Shown here one piece after another: positions 37,032-46,223 of a stretch of DNA of 64,000 bases (the first letter of the stretch is position 1; each line of letters opens with the position of its first letter). The notes under the pieces are model-generated. The model ran no database searches. It saw nothing but the letters and a program-made list of their open reading frames with translations, and was not told the DNA's origin. The DNA is from an uncultured Mucilaginibacter sp. GTDB lineage: Bacteria > Bacteroidota > Bacteroidia > Sphingobacteriales > Sphingobacteriaceae. A program made the translations under genes and the position numbers. The stretch lies in NCBI RefSeq assembly GCF_903893715.1, contig NZ_CAITNG010000139.1, positions 79,985-143,984 of the forward strand, read 5' to 3'.

Positions 37032-37520
37032 GTGGCGGCCGAAGCAGCAAGCATTTTTGCTGACAAGCAAGAGCCGTACATTGCAGCAAACACAAATACG
37101 CATATGATAGAAGTTGCCTTTTTAGAACCCTACCAACCTTCGTATGCCAATGCGATAAGTTTGCTAACAAGCTCAAAAAAGGGCTTAAACGCCAAAGCCG
37201 CTGTTGATTTTTTGGCTTTATCCGGCTTTTCGCCTATTGAGTTTCAAGAAACTTTTAAAACCACTGTTAAAACCATCCAAAATTATGTAACACAAGGCTT
37301 AAGCCTTGATGCCGCATTAAGCGAAAAGCTGCTAAAATCGTTTGCTTTATTTGAAAAGGGTATAGCTGTGTTTGGCTCGGCAGCAGCGTTTCATCAATGG
37401 CTTAACCAGGCGGCTTATGGTCTGGGCAACCAATTCCCTTTTGATATGATGGATACCATTACCGGTATAAACCTGATTGAAGAAGAACTCATCAGGCTTG
37501 AATATGGCGATTTAGCTTAA
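37032..37520 (+). CDS. Xre/MbcA/ParS-family antitoxin
   Basis: The antitoxin comes first in this pair. The domain order is typical: a helical N-terminal part (NAISLLTSSKKGLNAKAAVD), a degenerate helix-turn-helix region, and the C-terminal toxin-binding DUF2384 segment (ALFEKGIAVFGSAAAFHQWL then GLGNQFPFDMMDTITGINLI). The track start (TTG 36987) precedes the -7 box. I prefer GTG 37032, which has AAAAGG about eight bases upstream, giving 162 residues; ATG 37104 is also possible. It ends one base before the toxin ATG, implying translational coupling. Confidence 0.85.
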   Translation: MAAEAASIFADKQEPYIAANTNTHMIEVAFLEPYQPSYANAISLLTSSKKGLNAKAAVDFLALSGFSPIEFQETFKTTVKTIQNYVTQGLSLDAALSEKLLKSFALFEKGIAVFGSAAAFHQWLNQAAYGLGNQFPFDMMDTITGINLIEEELIRLEYGDLA

Positions 37521-37521
37521 A

Positions 37522-37971
37522 ATGCTTGTTTACAGGATAGCCTTAGCAAAACACACTGTCGCCCTAACAGCCTCGGGCAGAGCTGCCAGATGGAACCCAA
37601 ACGAAGTTGAAGTAATATACACGGCTTCATCGCGCTCTTTGGCCTGCCTCGAAAATGTGGTGCACCGAAGCCAGTCGGGCTTGAACCAGCTTTTTAACAT
37701 CATGACCATTGAAGTTGACGACGGTATTGCAAAAGAAATTATCACGCTGGATAGCCTGACCGATGATTGGAGAGATTTCCATCAAATGCCCATAACACAG
37801 GCTATTGGCGAAAAATGGATATCAGGAGGAAAGACGGCTGTTTTACAAGTGCCCTCCTCTATCATCAACGAAGAAGTAAATTATTTGCTCAATCCCCTAC
37901 ATCCTGACTTTAAACACGTCCGTTTAATTAAAACCGAGCCATTTTCGTTCGACCGGCGCATTAAACAATAG
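37522..37971 (+). CDS. RES-domain toxin (NAD+-degrading)
   Basis: The 149-residue protein has the RES fold: MLVYRIALAKHTVALTASGR, then GRAARWNPNEVEVIYTASSR and SLACLENVVHRSQ, with the later TAVLQVPSSIINEEVNYLLN. The conserved R, Y, S and E residues suit an NAD+-binding site. Characterised RES toxins (MbcT, Res) degrade NAD+ by phosphorolysis or hydrolysis, and ParT ADP-ribosylates. It sits one base after its antitoxin. The pair is convergent with bshA, one base away from that gene's stop. Confidence 0.9.
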   Translation: MLVYRIALAKHTVALTASGRAARWNPNEVEVIYTASSRSLACLENVVHRSQSGLNQLFNIMTIEVDDGIAKEIITLDSLTDDWRDFHQMPITQAIGEKWISGGKTAVLQVPSSIINEEVNYLLNPLHPDFKHVRLIKTEPFSFDRRIKQ

Positions 37972-37972
37972 G

Positions 37973-39112
37973 TTACGCAAGTGTGGTGTTTTTAGCGATA
38001 ACCTCGCGGTAGTAGTCTTCGTAAACCGGGAGAATAAGGCTCAGATCGAACTCCTTGGCACGCTTTAAGGCATTGTCTTTAAATGTATTCAGGCGTTCGT
38101 CATCCTGTAAAATATAGATTGCTTTTTCGGCCATGCCCTTTACATCACCGATATCGCATAAAAAGCCGGTAACACCATCCACATTCAATTCGGGCAAACC
38201 ACCGGCATTCGAGCTGATGACCGGTACACGACAAGCCATCGCCTCCAGTGCCGCCAAACCAAAGCTTTCCGATTGTGAGGGGATCATAAACAGATCGGCA
38301 ACCGATAATATTTCTTCGATAGCTTCCTGTTTGCCTAAAAAACGTACATTATCGCAAACGCCCAAATCGCGGCAAAGCTGTTCACATTCAGAGCGCTCGC
38401 CACCATCGCCTACCATCAATAGTTTTGATGGGATTACTTTGCACACTTTCGAGAATACCTTGATCACGTCTTGTGTTCGTTTTACCTTGCGGAAGTTGGA
38501 GGTGTGGATCAATATCTTTTCGCCGGCAGGGGCAATGGCCTTTTTAAAATGGTCTTTCGCTTTCATGTTAAAGCGCTTCAGATCGATAAAGTTGGGTATT
38601 ACCCTGATCTCGTTTTCTATCTCGAAAAACTTAAGTGTATCTTCCTTTAGATTATGTGATACGGCAGTTACACCGTCGGATTTATTGATGGAAAAAGTTA
38701 CCACCGGCTTATAGGTGCGGTCTTTACCAACCAGGGTGATATCGGTGCCGTGCAGCGTTGTCACTACCGGAATATGGATACCATAGGTGGCCAAAATCTG
38801 CTTGGCCATGAAAGCCGCCGAAGCATGGGGTATGGCATAATGTACGTGCAGAATGTCAAGGTTTTCGAAACGAACTACATCCACCAGTTTGCTGGCTAAG
38901 GCCAACTCATAGGGTGGGTAATCGAACAGCGGGTATTTGGAAACTGAAACTTCGTGGTAAAAAAGGTTTTCGGAAAAAAAATCCAACCTTGCGGGCTGAT
39001 TATAGGTTACAAAATGCACCTGGTGGCCATTATCGGCCAAGGCCTTACCTAATTCGGTAGCAACAACGCCGCTACCGCCAAAAGTCGGATAACAAACTAT
39101 TCCAATTTTCAT
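37973..39112 (-). CDS. bshA: N-acetyl-alpha-D-glucosaminyl L-malate synthase
   Basis: BshA is the GT4-family glycosyltransferase that joins UDP-GlcNAc to L-malate, the first step of bacillithiol synthesis. The 379-residue protein starts MKIGIVCYPTFGGSGVVATE, has HVHYAIPHASAAFMAKQIL and TTLHGTDITLVGKDRTYKPV, and the nucleotide-sugar site MIPSQSESFGLAALEAMACR. This start and length are characteristic of BshA rather than generic GT4 enzymes. bshB and bshC are not in the window. A near-consensus TATACTTG box precedes the ATG by six bases. Confidence 0.92.
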   Translation of the reverse strand: MKIGIVCYPTFGGSGVVATELGKALADNGHQVHFVTYNQPARLDFFSENLFYHEVSVSKYPLFDYPPYELALASKLVDVVRFENLDILHVHYAIPHASAAFMAKQILATYGIHIPVVTTLHGTDITLVGKDRTYKPVVTFSINKSDGVTAVSHNLKEDTLKFFEIENEIRVIPNFIDLKRFNMKAKDHFKKAIAPAGEKILIHTSNFRKVKRTQDVIKVFSKVCKVIPSKLLMVGDGGERSECEQLCRDLGVCDNVRFLGKQEAIEEILSVADLFMIPSQSESFGLAALEAMACRVPVISSNAGGLPELNVDGVTGFLCDIGDVKGMAEKAIYILQDDERLNTFKDNALKRAKEFDLSLILPVYEDYYREVIAKNTTLA

Positions 39113-39181
39113 TGGTGCAAGTATAAATGCATTATTTTCAATTAATGTGAACGCTATGTAAAAATAAGGTTTATATCAATA

Positions 39182-40993
39182 TTATTGCATGCCTTTGCTA
39201 ATTGCTTGGTATACCACATCCTGCACACGGCCGCGCACACTAATCTCGTTGAATTTTTTACTATCGCTTGGGTATACCCTGTTGGATAATAGAATATATA
39301 CCAAATGACTTTGCGGATCGACCCAAAAGCAAGTACCCGTATAACCAGTATGCCCATAAGTTTGCGGGGAAGCCAGACGCGACGGATAATGCTTCGTCGT
39401 ATCCAGATTGGTGCGGTCGAAACCATAACCGCGGTTGGTTACCGTCGATTCGCGCGAGGTAAACAGGTTCACGGTCTCCGGTTTAAAATACTGTGCCCCG
39501 CCATAAGTACCGCCATTCAATATCATCTGGTATAAAATACCCAGGTCGTTGGCACTGGCAAACAAACCCGCGTGTCCCGACACCCCGCCGGCCATTGCTG
39601 CGCCCTGATCGTGCACGTAGCCATCCAATAGTTCCATTCTAAAATAGGTATCGTTCTCGGTTGGCGCAATTTGTTCTTTTTTGAAACGGTTACGTGGCAA
39701 GAAACCTGCGGTTTGCATGCCTAAGGGGTCATAAAATTGTTTTTGAACGTAGAGGTTCAAGGGTTGTTGGCTTACTGTTTCAACAATCTCCCGCATAAAG
39801 TACATACTCAAGTCGCTATACACATATTGTCCGCGGGTTTTTAACGGTGAGTTGAGCATTTGCGGCCACATCACATCATTAAAATAGCCTTTGCGCATAA
39901 AATAGTGCTCTGCTACTTTTGTTGGATAGGCGTCGGACAAGTCGCGGCTAAAATCGGCTGGCTTAAGATGCTCATAAAACGGGATATATGGCACTAAACC
40001 AGCTTCGTGCATCATCAACTCCTTTACTTTAATATCATTTTTATTGGTATTTCGCGCTTTTGCAAGGTAACTGCCGACGGTAGAATCCAGACTCAATTTA
40101 CCTTGTTCGGTCAGGCGCATTACCTCCATTGTGGTAGCCGATATTTTGGTTACAGATGCCAGGTCGAAAATGTCGGTAATTTGGTCGGGATAATTATGGT
40201 CATAGGTATGATAGCCATAGGCTTTGTTGAATATCACCTTACCATCTTTGGCTACGAATACCACGCATCCTGGTGTAGCGTGCAGACTTATGGCATCGTG
40301 TATAATATCATCAATGGGCAACAGGTTATCAGCATTAATGCCCGCATCTTCGGGCACGGTGTATTGCAGCCGCGTTTTAGTCGTTGAAAAACCGACGCCT
40401 GCTTTGTATTTTGTGGAATAAGTAGCATTTAGCCTTTGCGAGGCCGCTATACCGCCAAAAATTATTTGGGCCGTGTACATGGCCGCTACCGGCGTTTGCC
40501 TGCCGCACCAAATTATGGGGGCAGTAATACGGTCCAGTCCCGCCAAATTCTTACCGTTACCGAAAAGTACCACGATGACGTTTCTTACTTTTTTGTTGGT
40601 GTTGATGAAGTTGACCAACGCGGGGCTGGCTGTCTCGGCTTCGCTTAATTCGACTATGACGGTGTTATAGAGTTTTAGTCCATCGGCAAGGTCATCAATA
40701 CTTTTTGCGTCGTTACCGGCAAAGTTTTGTACTTTGGTGTATTTATTGAGTAGACTATCGAACACCGGTGCATAATTATAACCAAAATGCACGCTGGCTA
40801 TTTTGGCTGCATCGAGGTTTTGTATGGGTACCAACTGCTGCTCGTTATTTAACAATACGGTTGAGCTTTGCACCAGACGTTCCTCATTAACATAACTCAT
40901 CCCCTGTTTATGCGGACTTTGCGCGCAGGCCGAATGGAGAACAACAAACAACAACATTATCCATAAGCAAGTATTCGGCTTATTTTTTTTCAT
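39182..40993 (-). CDS. Serine hydrolase with GH3 C-terminal-like domain but no GH3 barrel
   Basis: From ATG 40993 (MKKNKPNTCLWIMLLFVVLH) about 603 residues. A signal peptide is followed by a GH3 C-terminal-like domain (about 30-210: VQSSTVLLNNEQQLVPIQNL, APIIWCGRQTPVAAMYTAQI). From about 215 to the end is a class C beta-lactamase/esterase-like serine hydrolase: SxxK in FDLASVTKISATTMEVM, a YSD in YVYSDLSMYFMREI, and GHTGYTGTCFWVDP. The related Bacteroidota proteins I know are about 950-1000 residues, with an N-terminal GH3 (NagZ-like) barrel. Here that part is missing although the leader is intact. Overlap with the upstream amidohydrolase is 14 bases. Confidence 0.85.
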   Translation of the reverse strand: MKKNKPNTCLWIMLLFVVLHSACAQSPHKQGMSYVNEERLVQSSTVLLNNEQQLVPIQNLDAAKIASVHFGYNYAPVFDSLLNKYTKVQNFAGNDAKSIDDLADGLKLYNTVIVELSEAETASPALVNFINTNKKVRNVIVVLFGNGKNLAGLDRITAPIIWCGRQTPVAAMYTAQIIFGGIAASQRLNATYSTKYKAGVGFSTTKTRLQYTVPEDAGINADNLLPIDDIIHDAISLHATPGCVVFVAKDGKVIFNKAYGYHTYDHNYPDQITDIFDLASVTKISATTMEVMRLTEQGKLSLDSTVGSYLAKARNTNKNDIKVKELMMHEAGLVPYIPFYEHLKPADFSRDLSDAYPTKVAEHYFMRKGYFNDVMWPQMLNSPLKTRGQYVYSDLSMYFMREIVETVSQQPLNLYVQKQFYDPLGMQTAGFLPRNRFKKEQIAPTENDTYFRMELLDGYVHDQGAAMAGGVSGHAGLFASANDLGILYQMILNGGTYGGAQYFKPETVNLFTSRESTVTNRGYGFDRTNLDTTKHYPSRLASPQTYGHTGYTGTCFWVDPQSHLVYILLSNRVYPSDSKKFNEISVRGRVQDVVYQAISKGMQ

Positions 40994-42611
40994 ATACTTT
41001 TTCTCCGTTAACATAAGTCTTCAGCACTTTTACGTTGGGTAATTCGGCACCGTCTGCCGTCATGATATCTTTATCCAACATCACAAAGTCGGCGTATTTG
41101 CCGGGCTCAATGCTGCCTTTTTCTTTTTCTTCAAAATTGGCTTTGGCGGCCCAGATGGTCATACCCATTAAAGCCTGCTTGCGGCTCAGCGCGTTCTCCA
41201 TCTGGAAACCATCGTCGGGTTTGCCTTTCAGGTTTTTACGCACTACTGCCGCATAAAACGTGTACATAGGGTTTATATTTTCGACAGGGAAATCGGTACC
41301 CAAGGGCAGCCAGCCGTTTTGTTGCAGTAGTTGCTGATAAGCATAACCCGATTTCAAACGTTCTTTCCCTAAACGGTCAACAGCCCAAAACATGTCGGAT
41401 GTGGCGTGGGTAGGTTGCACCGAAGGGATGATATTATAATCGCCGAAGAGGTGTACATCTTCCGGCGCTACAATTTGTGAGTGCTCAATGCGCCAGCGCT
41501 GGTCGTTTTTTCCTTTTAATACTTTGGCGTAAATTTTCAGTATCACACGGTTGGCCGAATCGCCGATGGCATGGGTACACATCTGGAAGCCTTTGGAGGC
41601 CACCAACATCGCCACGGCTTCATAATGCGCCGGGGTATTTAACAAAAAGCCGTTCCAGCCTTTTTTATCGGCATAAGGTTTCAGCAAGCAAGCCCCGCGC
41701 GAGCCGAGTGCCCCATCAGCATACACCTTAAACGAGCGCACATCAAGGCGTGGTGTTTTTATAGCACCGCGCTTAAAAAGGTAAGTAAAGTTTTCGGGCT
41801 TGTCGGACAACATGACGTACATCCGCATTTTTAGATTGCCGCTGTTCTGCAGTTCACGAATGGTGCCTATCATAGGATAATCCAAACCACAGTCCTCAAC
41901 CGTAGTTAAACCTACGCCGAAGCACCTGGCTTGCGCATCCATAAAAGCGGCTTTGGTTTGCTCGTAGTCTTCGGGGGGTATTTTGTGCTCCACCAACTTC
42001 ATCGCGTTATCAACAAGTATACCGGTCAGTTTACCGTTAATTGTTTCTATTTGCCCTCCGGGGATGGTTTGGCCTGGTTTAATGCCAGCTATATTGAGCG
42101 CGGCCTGGTTTACTATAAATGCGTGACCATCCACACGCTCCAAAACAACCGGCCTGCCGGGGAACAATGAATCTAACTTTGATTTATTGGGGAACTGCTT
42201 TACTTTCCAGCGGTTTTGGTCCCATCCACGACCCATCAGCCAACCATCGGGGTTGGTTTTGGAAAAAGATAGTACCGAGTCGACGATTTGCCCCCAGCTT
42301 TGCATCCCGGTGAGGTCGACCTGGTGCAACGATTCGCCATAGGCATAAAAATGCGCATGCGCGTCGATAAAACCCGGATAAACGGCTTTTCCTTCGGCAT
42401 CTACCACCTCTTTGGCATTGTACACGCCGGTCAGGCTATCTGTACTGCCCACGGCTATAATTTTGCCGCCCTTTACGGCGAAAGCTTCGGCCTGCCTAAA
42501 ATTACCATCGACGGTATAAACCTTAGCGTTTTTTATAAGGAGATCGGCGTTGTAATCTTTTTGCTTACAGGCTACGCATAATAACAGCAGGGCGGGCAGC
42601 AGTTTTTTCAT
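40980..42611 (-). CDS. YtcJ-type amidohydrolase, exported
   Basis: The 543-residue protein has a likely lipoprotein signal (MKKLLPALLLLCVACKQKDY). The amidohydrolase barrel shows GFIDAHAHFYAYGESLHQVD (HxH), RWRIEHSQIVAPEDVHLFGD (later His) and LGTDFPVENINPMYTFYAAV (Asp). The composite sandwich ends NVKVLKTYVNGEKVYEKK. The YtcJ group has no settled physiological substrate; amide or carbamate hydrolysis is assumed. It is upstream of and overlaps the serine hydrolase gene, so both are probably cotranscribed and secreted. It is divergent from mutL. Confidence 0.88.
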   Translation of the reverse strand: MKKLLPALLLLCVACKQKDYNADLLIKNAKVYTVDGNFRQAEAFAVKGGKIIAVGSTDSLTGVYNAKEVVDAEGKAVYPGFIDAHAHFYAYGESLHQVDLTGMQSWGQIVDSVLSFSKTNPDGWLMGRGWDQNRWKVKQFPNKSKLDSLFPGRPVVLERVDGHAFIVNQAALNIAGIKPGQTIPGGQIETINGKLTGILVDNAMKLVEHKIPPEDYEQTKAAFMDAQARCFGVGLTTVEDCGLDYPMIGTIRELQNSGNLKMRMYVMLSDKPENFTYLFKRGAIKTPRLDVRSFKVYADGALGSRGACLLKPYADKKGWNGFLLNTPAHYEAVAMLVASKGFQMCTHAIGDSANRVILKIYAKVLKGKNDQRWRIEHSQIVAPEDVHLFGDYNIIPSVQPTHATSDMFWAVDRLGKERLKSGYAYQQLLQQNGWLPLGTDFPVENINPMYTFYAAVVRKNLKGKPDDGFQMENALSRKQALMGMTIWAAKANFEEKEKGSIEPGKYADFVMLDKDIMTADGAELPNVKVLKTYVNGEKVYEKK

Positions 42612-42745
42612 AAATTGATAACAGTAAAAATATAAAAGCGTTTGATAAATGTTGATGCGCCGATAAGCTTACACCTAAAAGGTAAAGTTATGGCATCATT
42701 TTTCTAATTTAGCAACGAAATTGAAATTGAAGGGAATTATTTTAC

Positions 42746-44596
42746 ATGTCTGATATTATACAGCTTTTACCTGATGCCGTTGCCAACCAGATTGCCGCCG
42801 GCGAAGTGGTGCAAAGGCCTGCATCGGCTGTAAAAGAACTGGTGGAAAACGCGATTGACGCGGGTGCCGATAAGATACAACTGATACTGAAGGATGCCGG
42901 GAAAGCGCTGATACAGGTGATAGACAACGGCTGTGGTATGAGCCTGACCGATGCCCGAATGAGCTTTGAGCGCCACGCTACATCAAAAATAAGAAAAGCC
43001 GAAGACTTGTTTGCTATCCGCACCATGGGTTTCAGGGGCGAGGCAATGGCTTCGATAGCGGCTATAGCGCAGGTAGAACTGAAAACCCGCCGCGTGGAAG
43101 ACGAGTTGGGTACGGTAATAGATATTGAAGGCTCGGAAGTGATTCGGCAGGAAGCCTGCCAAACCAATGCCGGTACATCAGTCAGTGTTAAAAATCTGTT
43201 TTATAATACCCCGGCACGCCGCAATTTTTTAAAGGGAAATTCGGTGGAGACGCGGCATATTATCGATGAGTTTCAGCGCGTGGCGCTGGCCAACCCGCAG
43301 ATATTTTTTACCATGCACCATGATGGGCAGGAGGTTTACCATTTGCCTGCCACCTCGCTCAAACAACGCATTGTACATTTGCTGGGCAACCAATACAACC
43401 AAAGGCTGGTACCGGTTGAAGAAGATACTACCATTATTAAACTGCGCGGTTTTGTGGGCAAGCCCGAATTTGCAAGGCGTACCCGCGGCGAGCAGTTCTT
43501 TTTTGTGAACAACCGCTACATACGCGATGCTTATTTGAACCATGCGGTGATGACGGCCTTTGAGGAACTGTTGCCTGATGACAGTTACCCGCTATATGTA
43601 CTGTTCATCGAGATCGACCCGGCGAAAATTGATATCAACGTACATCCTACCAAAACAGAAATAAAATACCAGGATGAAAAGGCGCTATATGCCATCATCC
43701 GCTCGGCGGTAAAACGCTCGCTGGGCAGGTACAACATTACACCCACCATTGATTTTGACCAGGAGAACAGCATTGAGCACCTCATTACGCAGAAGCCGTT
43801 TGACGAAATCATACAGCCGAGTATACGGTTCAACGCAGATTTTAACCCTTTTGCACCTGAGGCTAAAGCAGAACGGCAAAGCACTTCGCATGGCGATTAC
43901 CAGCGCAACCCTATCCCACAAAACTGGGACACGCTTTACGAAATCAGCAAAAAAGACGGCGCGGAACAGCAGCAAATGGATGTGCACAACAAAGCCATCA
44001 AGGTTGATGATGAGCAGGTGGTACAACCCGGTGAGAGGCAACTGTTCCAGGTGCATAACCGTTTTATCTTATCGCAAATAAAATCGGGCATGATGCTCAT
44101 TAACCAACAGGCCGCACACGAACGGGTATTGTACGAGCGCTTTTTGCAACAGCTCGACAGCCATTCGGGCGTAAGCCAGCAAACCTTGTTCCCGCAAAGC
44201 GTTACGCTTAACGCCGCCGATTATGAATTGCTGCGTGAGTTGCTCAACGATATACGCGCTTTGGGTTTCGACATCCGTGAGTTTGGCAAAAACACCGTGG
44301 TAGTTGAAGGGATCCCCGCCGAACTACCCAATGCCAACGAGCACGAACTGCTGGAACATTTATTGGAGGGTGTTAAAAACAATCAATCGGCTTTAAAGTT
44401 GGATAAACGGGATAACCTGGCACGGTCGCTGGCGCGTAACGCCGCCATTAAAGCGGGCACCAAGCTTTCGCTGGATGAGATGAATTTACTGGTCGATCAG
44501 CTTTTTGCCTGCCAAATGCCCAACATCTCGCTAAGCGGAAAACCCGTAATTATTACATTCACATTAAACGAGCTTTTGGAAAAGTTTGATAAATAA
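42746..44596 (+). CDS. mutL: DNA mismatch repair protein MutL
   Basis: The 616-residue protein has the GHKL ATPase N-terminus (IAAGEVVQRPASAVKELVEN, DNGCGMSLTDARMSFERHAT, TMGFRGEAMASIAAIAQVEL), a variable linker rich in charge (about 350-430), and the C-terminal dimerisation domain. The usual endonuclease motif DQHA(x)2E(x)4E here reads NQQAAHERVLYE, so two acidic/His ligands are changed. The CPxGRP-like region reads MPNISLSGKPVIITF. I recall similar changes in other Bacteroidota. It heads a plus-strand run with the rhomboid pair. Confidence 0.96.
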   Translation: MSDIIQLLPDAVANQIAAGEVVQRPASAVKELVENAIDAGADKIQLILKDAGKALIQVIDNGCGMSLTDARMSFERHATSKIRKAEDLFAIRTMGFRGEAMASIAAIAQVELKTRRVEDELGTVIDIEGSEVIRQEACQTNAGTSVSVKNLFYNTPARRNFLKGNSVETRHIIDEFQRVALANPQIFFTMHHDGQEVYHLPATSLKQRIVHLLGNQYNQRLVPVEEDTTIIKLRGFVGKPEFARRTRGEQFFFVNNRYIRDAYLNHAVMTAFEELLPDDSYPLYVLFIEIDPAKIDINVHPTKTEIKYQDEKALYAIIRSAVKRSLGRYNITPTIDFDQENSIEHLITQKPFDEIIQPSIRFNADFNPFAPEAKAERQSTSHGDYQRNPIPQNWDTLYEISKKDGAEQQQMDVHNKAIKVDDEQVVQPGERQLFQVHNRFILSQIKSGMMLINQQAAHERVLYERFLQQLDSHSGVSQQTLFPQSVTLNAADYELLRELLNDIRALGFDIREFGKNTVVVEGIPAELPNANEHELLEHLLEGVKNNQSALKLDKRDNLARSLARNAAIKAGTKLSLDEMNLLVDQLFACQMPNISLSGKPVIITFTLNELLEKFDK

Positions 44597-44611
44597 TACG
44601 AATTTAGCTTT

Positions 44612-45328
44612 ATGAACTACTACAGGCAATCGCCCTTTGCTAATTTAACACCGGTTGTAAAAAACCTGATTATTATTAATGTGCTGTTTTTTATTGCAAC
44701 CTGGGTTTTGGAACACTATGGTATCGACCTTACCTCATTATTTTCGGCCTTTTATTTCGATTCGCCGCTGTTTAAACCATGGCAAATTATTACCTATATG
44801 TTTATGCACGCCGGTTTTTGGCATATTTTTATGAATATGTTTGTGCTGTTTATGTTTGGGCCAACACTGGAATATACACTCGGGTCAAAACGCTTTTTAA
44901 ACTATTATTTTATAACCGGCATTGGCGCGTTAGCTATGCAGATGCTGGTGCAAACCATCGAGGTTTACCATATCACCGGCTCGTTTACCATCGCCAACCA
45001 CGACCTAAGCTTGTTTCAAACATCGCCATCGTTCGAAAAGCTCGACGATATTTACCGTGGTGCTATTTTAGGGGCTTCGGGTGCTATATTTGGTGTTTTG
45101 GTAGGTTTTGCCGTTCTTTTTCCGAATGTAGAACTGCGTATTTACGGGGTAATACCCATTAAAGCAAAGTATGCCGTAATAGGCTATGTGGTGTGGGAGC
45201 TTTTTTCGGGGGTAAGCCAGTTTGCCGGCGATTCTGTTGCGCACTTCGCGCATTTGGGCGGTGCATTGGTCGGTTTTATTTTGTTAAAAATATGGGGTTA
45301 TGGCAGCCAAGACAATTTTTATAGTTGA
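44612..45328 (+). CDS. Rhomboid-family intramembrane serine protease
   Basis: The 238-residue membrane protein has six hydrophobic segments. The catalytic Ser is in GASGAIFGVLVGFAVLF and the His in AHFAHLGGALVGFILL, with the oxyanion HIFMNMFVLFMFGPTLEYTL helix. It cleaves transmembrane segments in the plane of the bilayer; substrates are unknown. It follows mutL by 15 bases and precedes a second rhomboid, a Bacteroidota-typical pair. An insert of 40-odd residues (about 110-150, FTIANHDLSLFQTSPSFEKL) lies between helices. Confidence 0.93.
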   Translation: MNYYRQSPFANLTPVVKNLIIINVLFFIATWVLEHYGIDLTSLFSAFYFDSPLFKPWQIITYMFMHAGFWHIFMNMFVLFMFGPTLEYTLGSKRFLNYYFITGIGALAMQMLVQTIEVYHITGSFTIANHDLSLFQTSPSFEKLDDIYRGAILGASGAIFGVLVGFAVLFPNVELRIYGVIPIKAKYAVIGYVVWELFSGVSQFAGDSVAHFAHLGGALVGFILLKIWGYGSQDNFYS

Positions 45329-45368
45329 TTTTAGTTAAGATAAAATATCGGATATTTATAAGTGAACT

Positions 45369-46223
45369 ATGTGGGAAGAAATACGCTATAAAGTTTTACA
45401 CTCGGGAAGCAAGCTGAATTTGCTGATTGGGATAAATGTTGCCGTATTTTTGGCTTTGGGTATCATTGGCGTAATCGAAGCCTTATCGACCAGCAGGAAC
45501 GTCTTAGGCGACACTATCTATCATTACCTCGCGCTGCCATCGAATATCCCTACCCTGCTCACCCATTTTTGGACACCTATTACTTATATGTTTATGCACG
45601 ATGGCATTTGGCACATTGTGATGAACATGATTTGGTTTTACTGGATGGGTTCGATATTTGAAGAATACCTGGGTGCCCAAAAGCTGCTAGCCTTGTATCT
45701 GCTTGGCGGACTTGCCGGGGCTTTCTTTTTTGTGTTGGGCTATAATGTTTTCCCGCTGTTTGCTTCGGTACGGGTTGCCGGAACTGTAGTCGGTGCTTCG
45801 GCTGCTATTATGGCCATCATCGTGGGTACGGCAACACTACTACCCGACTATACCATCTTTTTTATGTTTATAGGGCCGGTAAGATTAAAATGGCTCGCTG
45901 CAATTTTTGTTGTTATCGACCTGCTCAGTTTGGCAAGTTCGAACGCCGGTGGTGAGCTTTCACACTTGGGCGGGGCTTTAATGGGCTTTATCTATATCAA
46001 ACAATTGCAAAAAGGTAACGATATGGGCGCGTCCATCGGTAAACTGTTTAAACCCAAGCCAAATTTGACAGTTGCGTCCAAAAATTTAAAAAACACGACC
46101 ACTAAACCGCGACAAGACGAAATAGACCGTATATTAGATAAAATTTCCAATTCGGGTTATGATAGCCTGAGCAAACAGGAAAAAGAGACCCTATTTAGAG
46201 CCAGCGCTGATGATAAGAGCTAA
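45369..46223 (+). CDS. Second rhomboid protease with C-terminal DUF6576-like tail
   Basis: The 284-residue protein contains the rhomboid core: HIVMNMIWFYWMGSIFEEYL, the Ser in GTVVGASAAIMAIIVGTATL (GASA) and the His in GELSHLGGALMGFIYIKQL. The C-terminal soluble tail ends DEIDRILDKISNSGYDSLSK..., a short helical segment seen on Bacteroidota rhomboids. It is 40 bases from the first rhomboid and overlaps the next gene by 14 bases. Both rhomboids keep catalytic residues, so neither is an inactive derlin-like copy. Confidence 0.92.
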   Translation: MWEEIRYKVLHSGSKLNLLIGINVAVFLALGIIGVIEALSTSRNVLGDTIYHYLALPSNIPTLLTHFWTPITYMFMHDGIWHIVMNMIWFYWMGSIFEEYLGAQKLLALYLLGGLAGAFFFVLGYNVFPLFASVRVAGTVVGASAAIMAIIVGTATLLPDYTIFFMFIGPVRLKWLAAIFVVIDLLSLASSNAGGELSHLGGALMGFIYIKQLQKGNDMGASIGKLFKPKPNLTVASKNLKNTTTKPRQDEIDRILDKISNSGYDSLSKQEKETLFRASADDKS

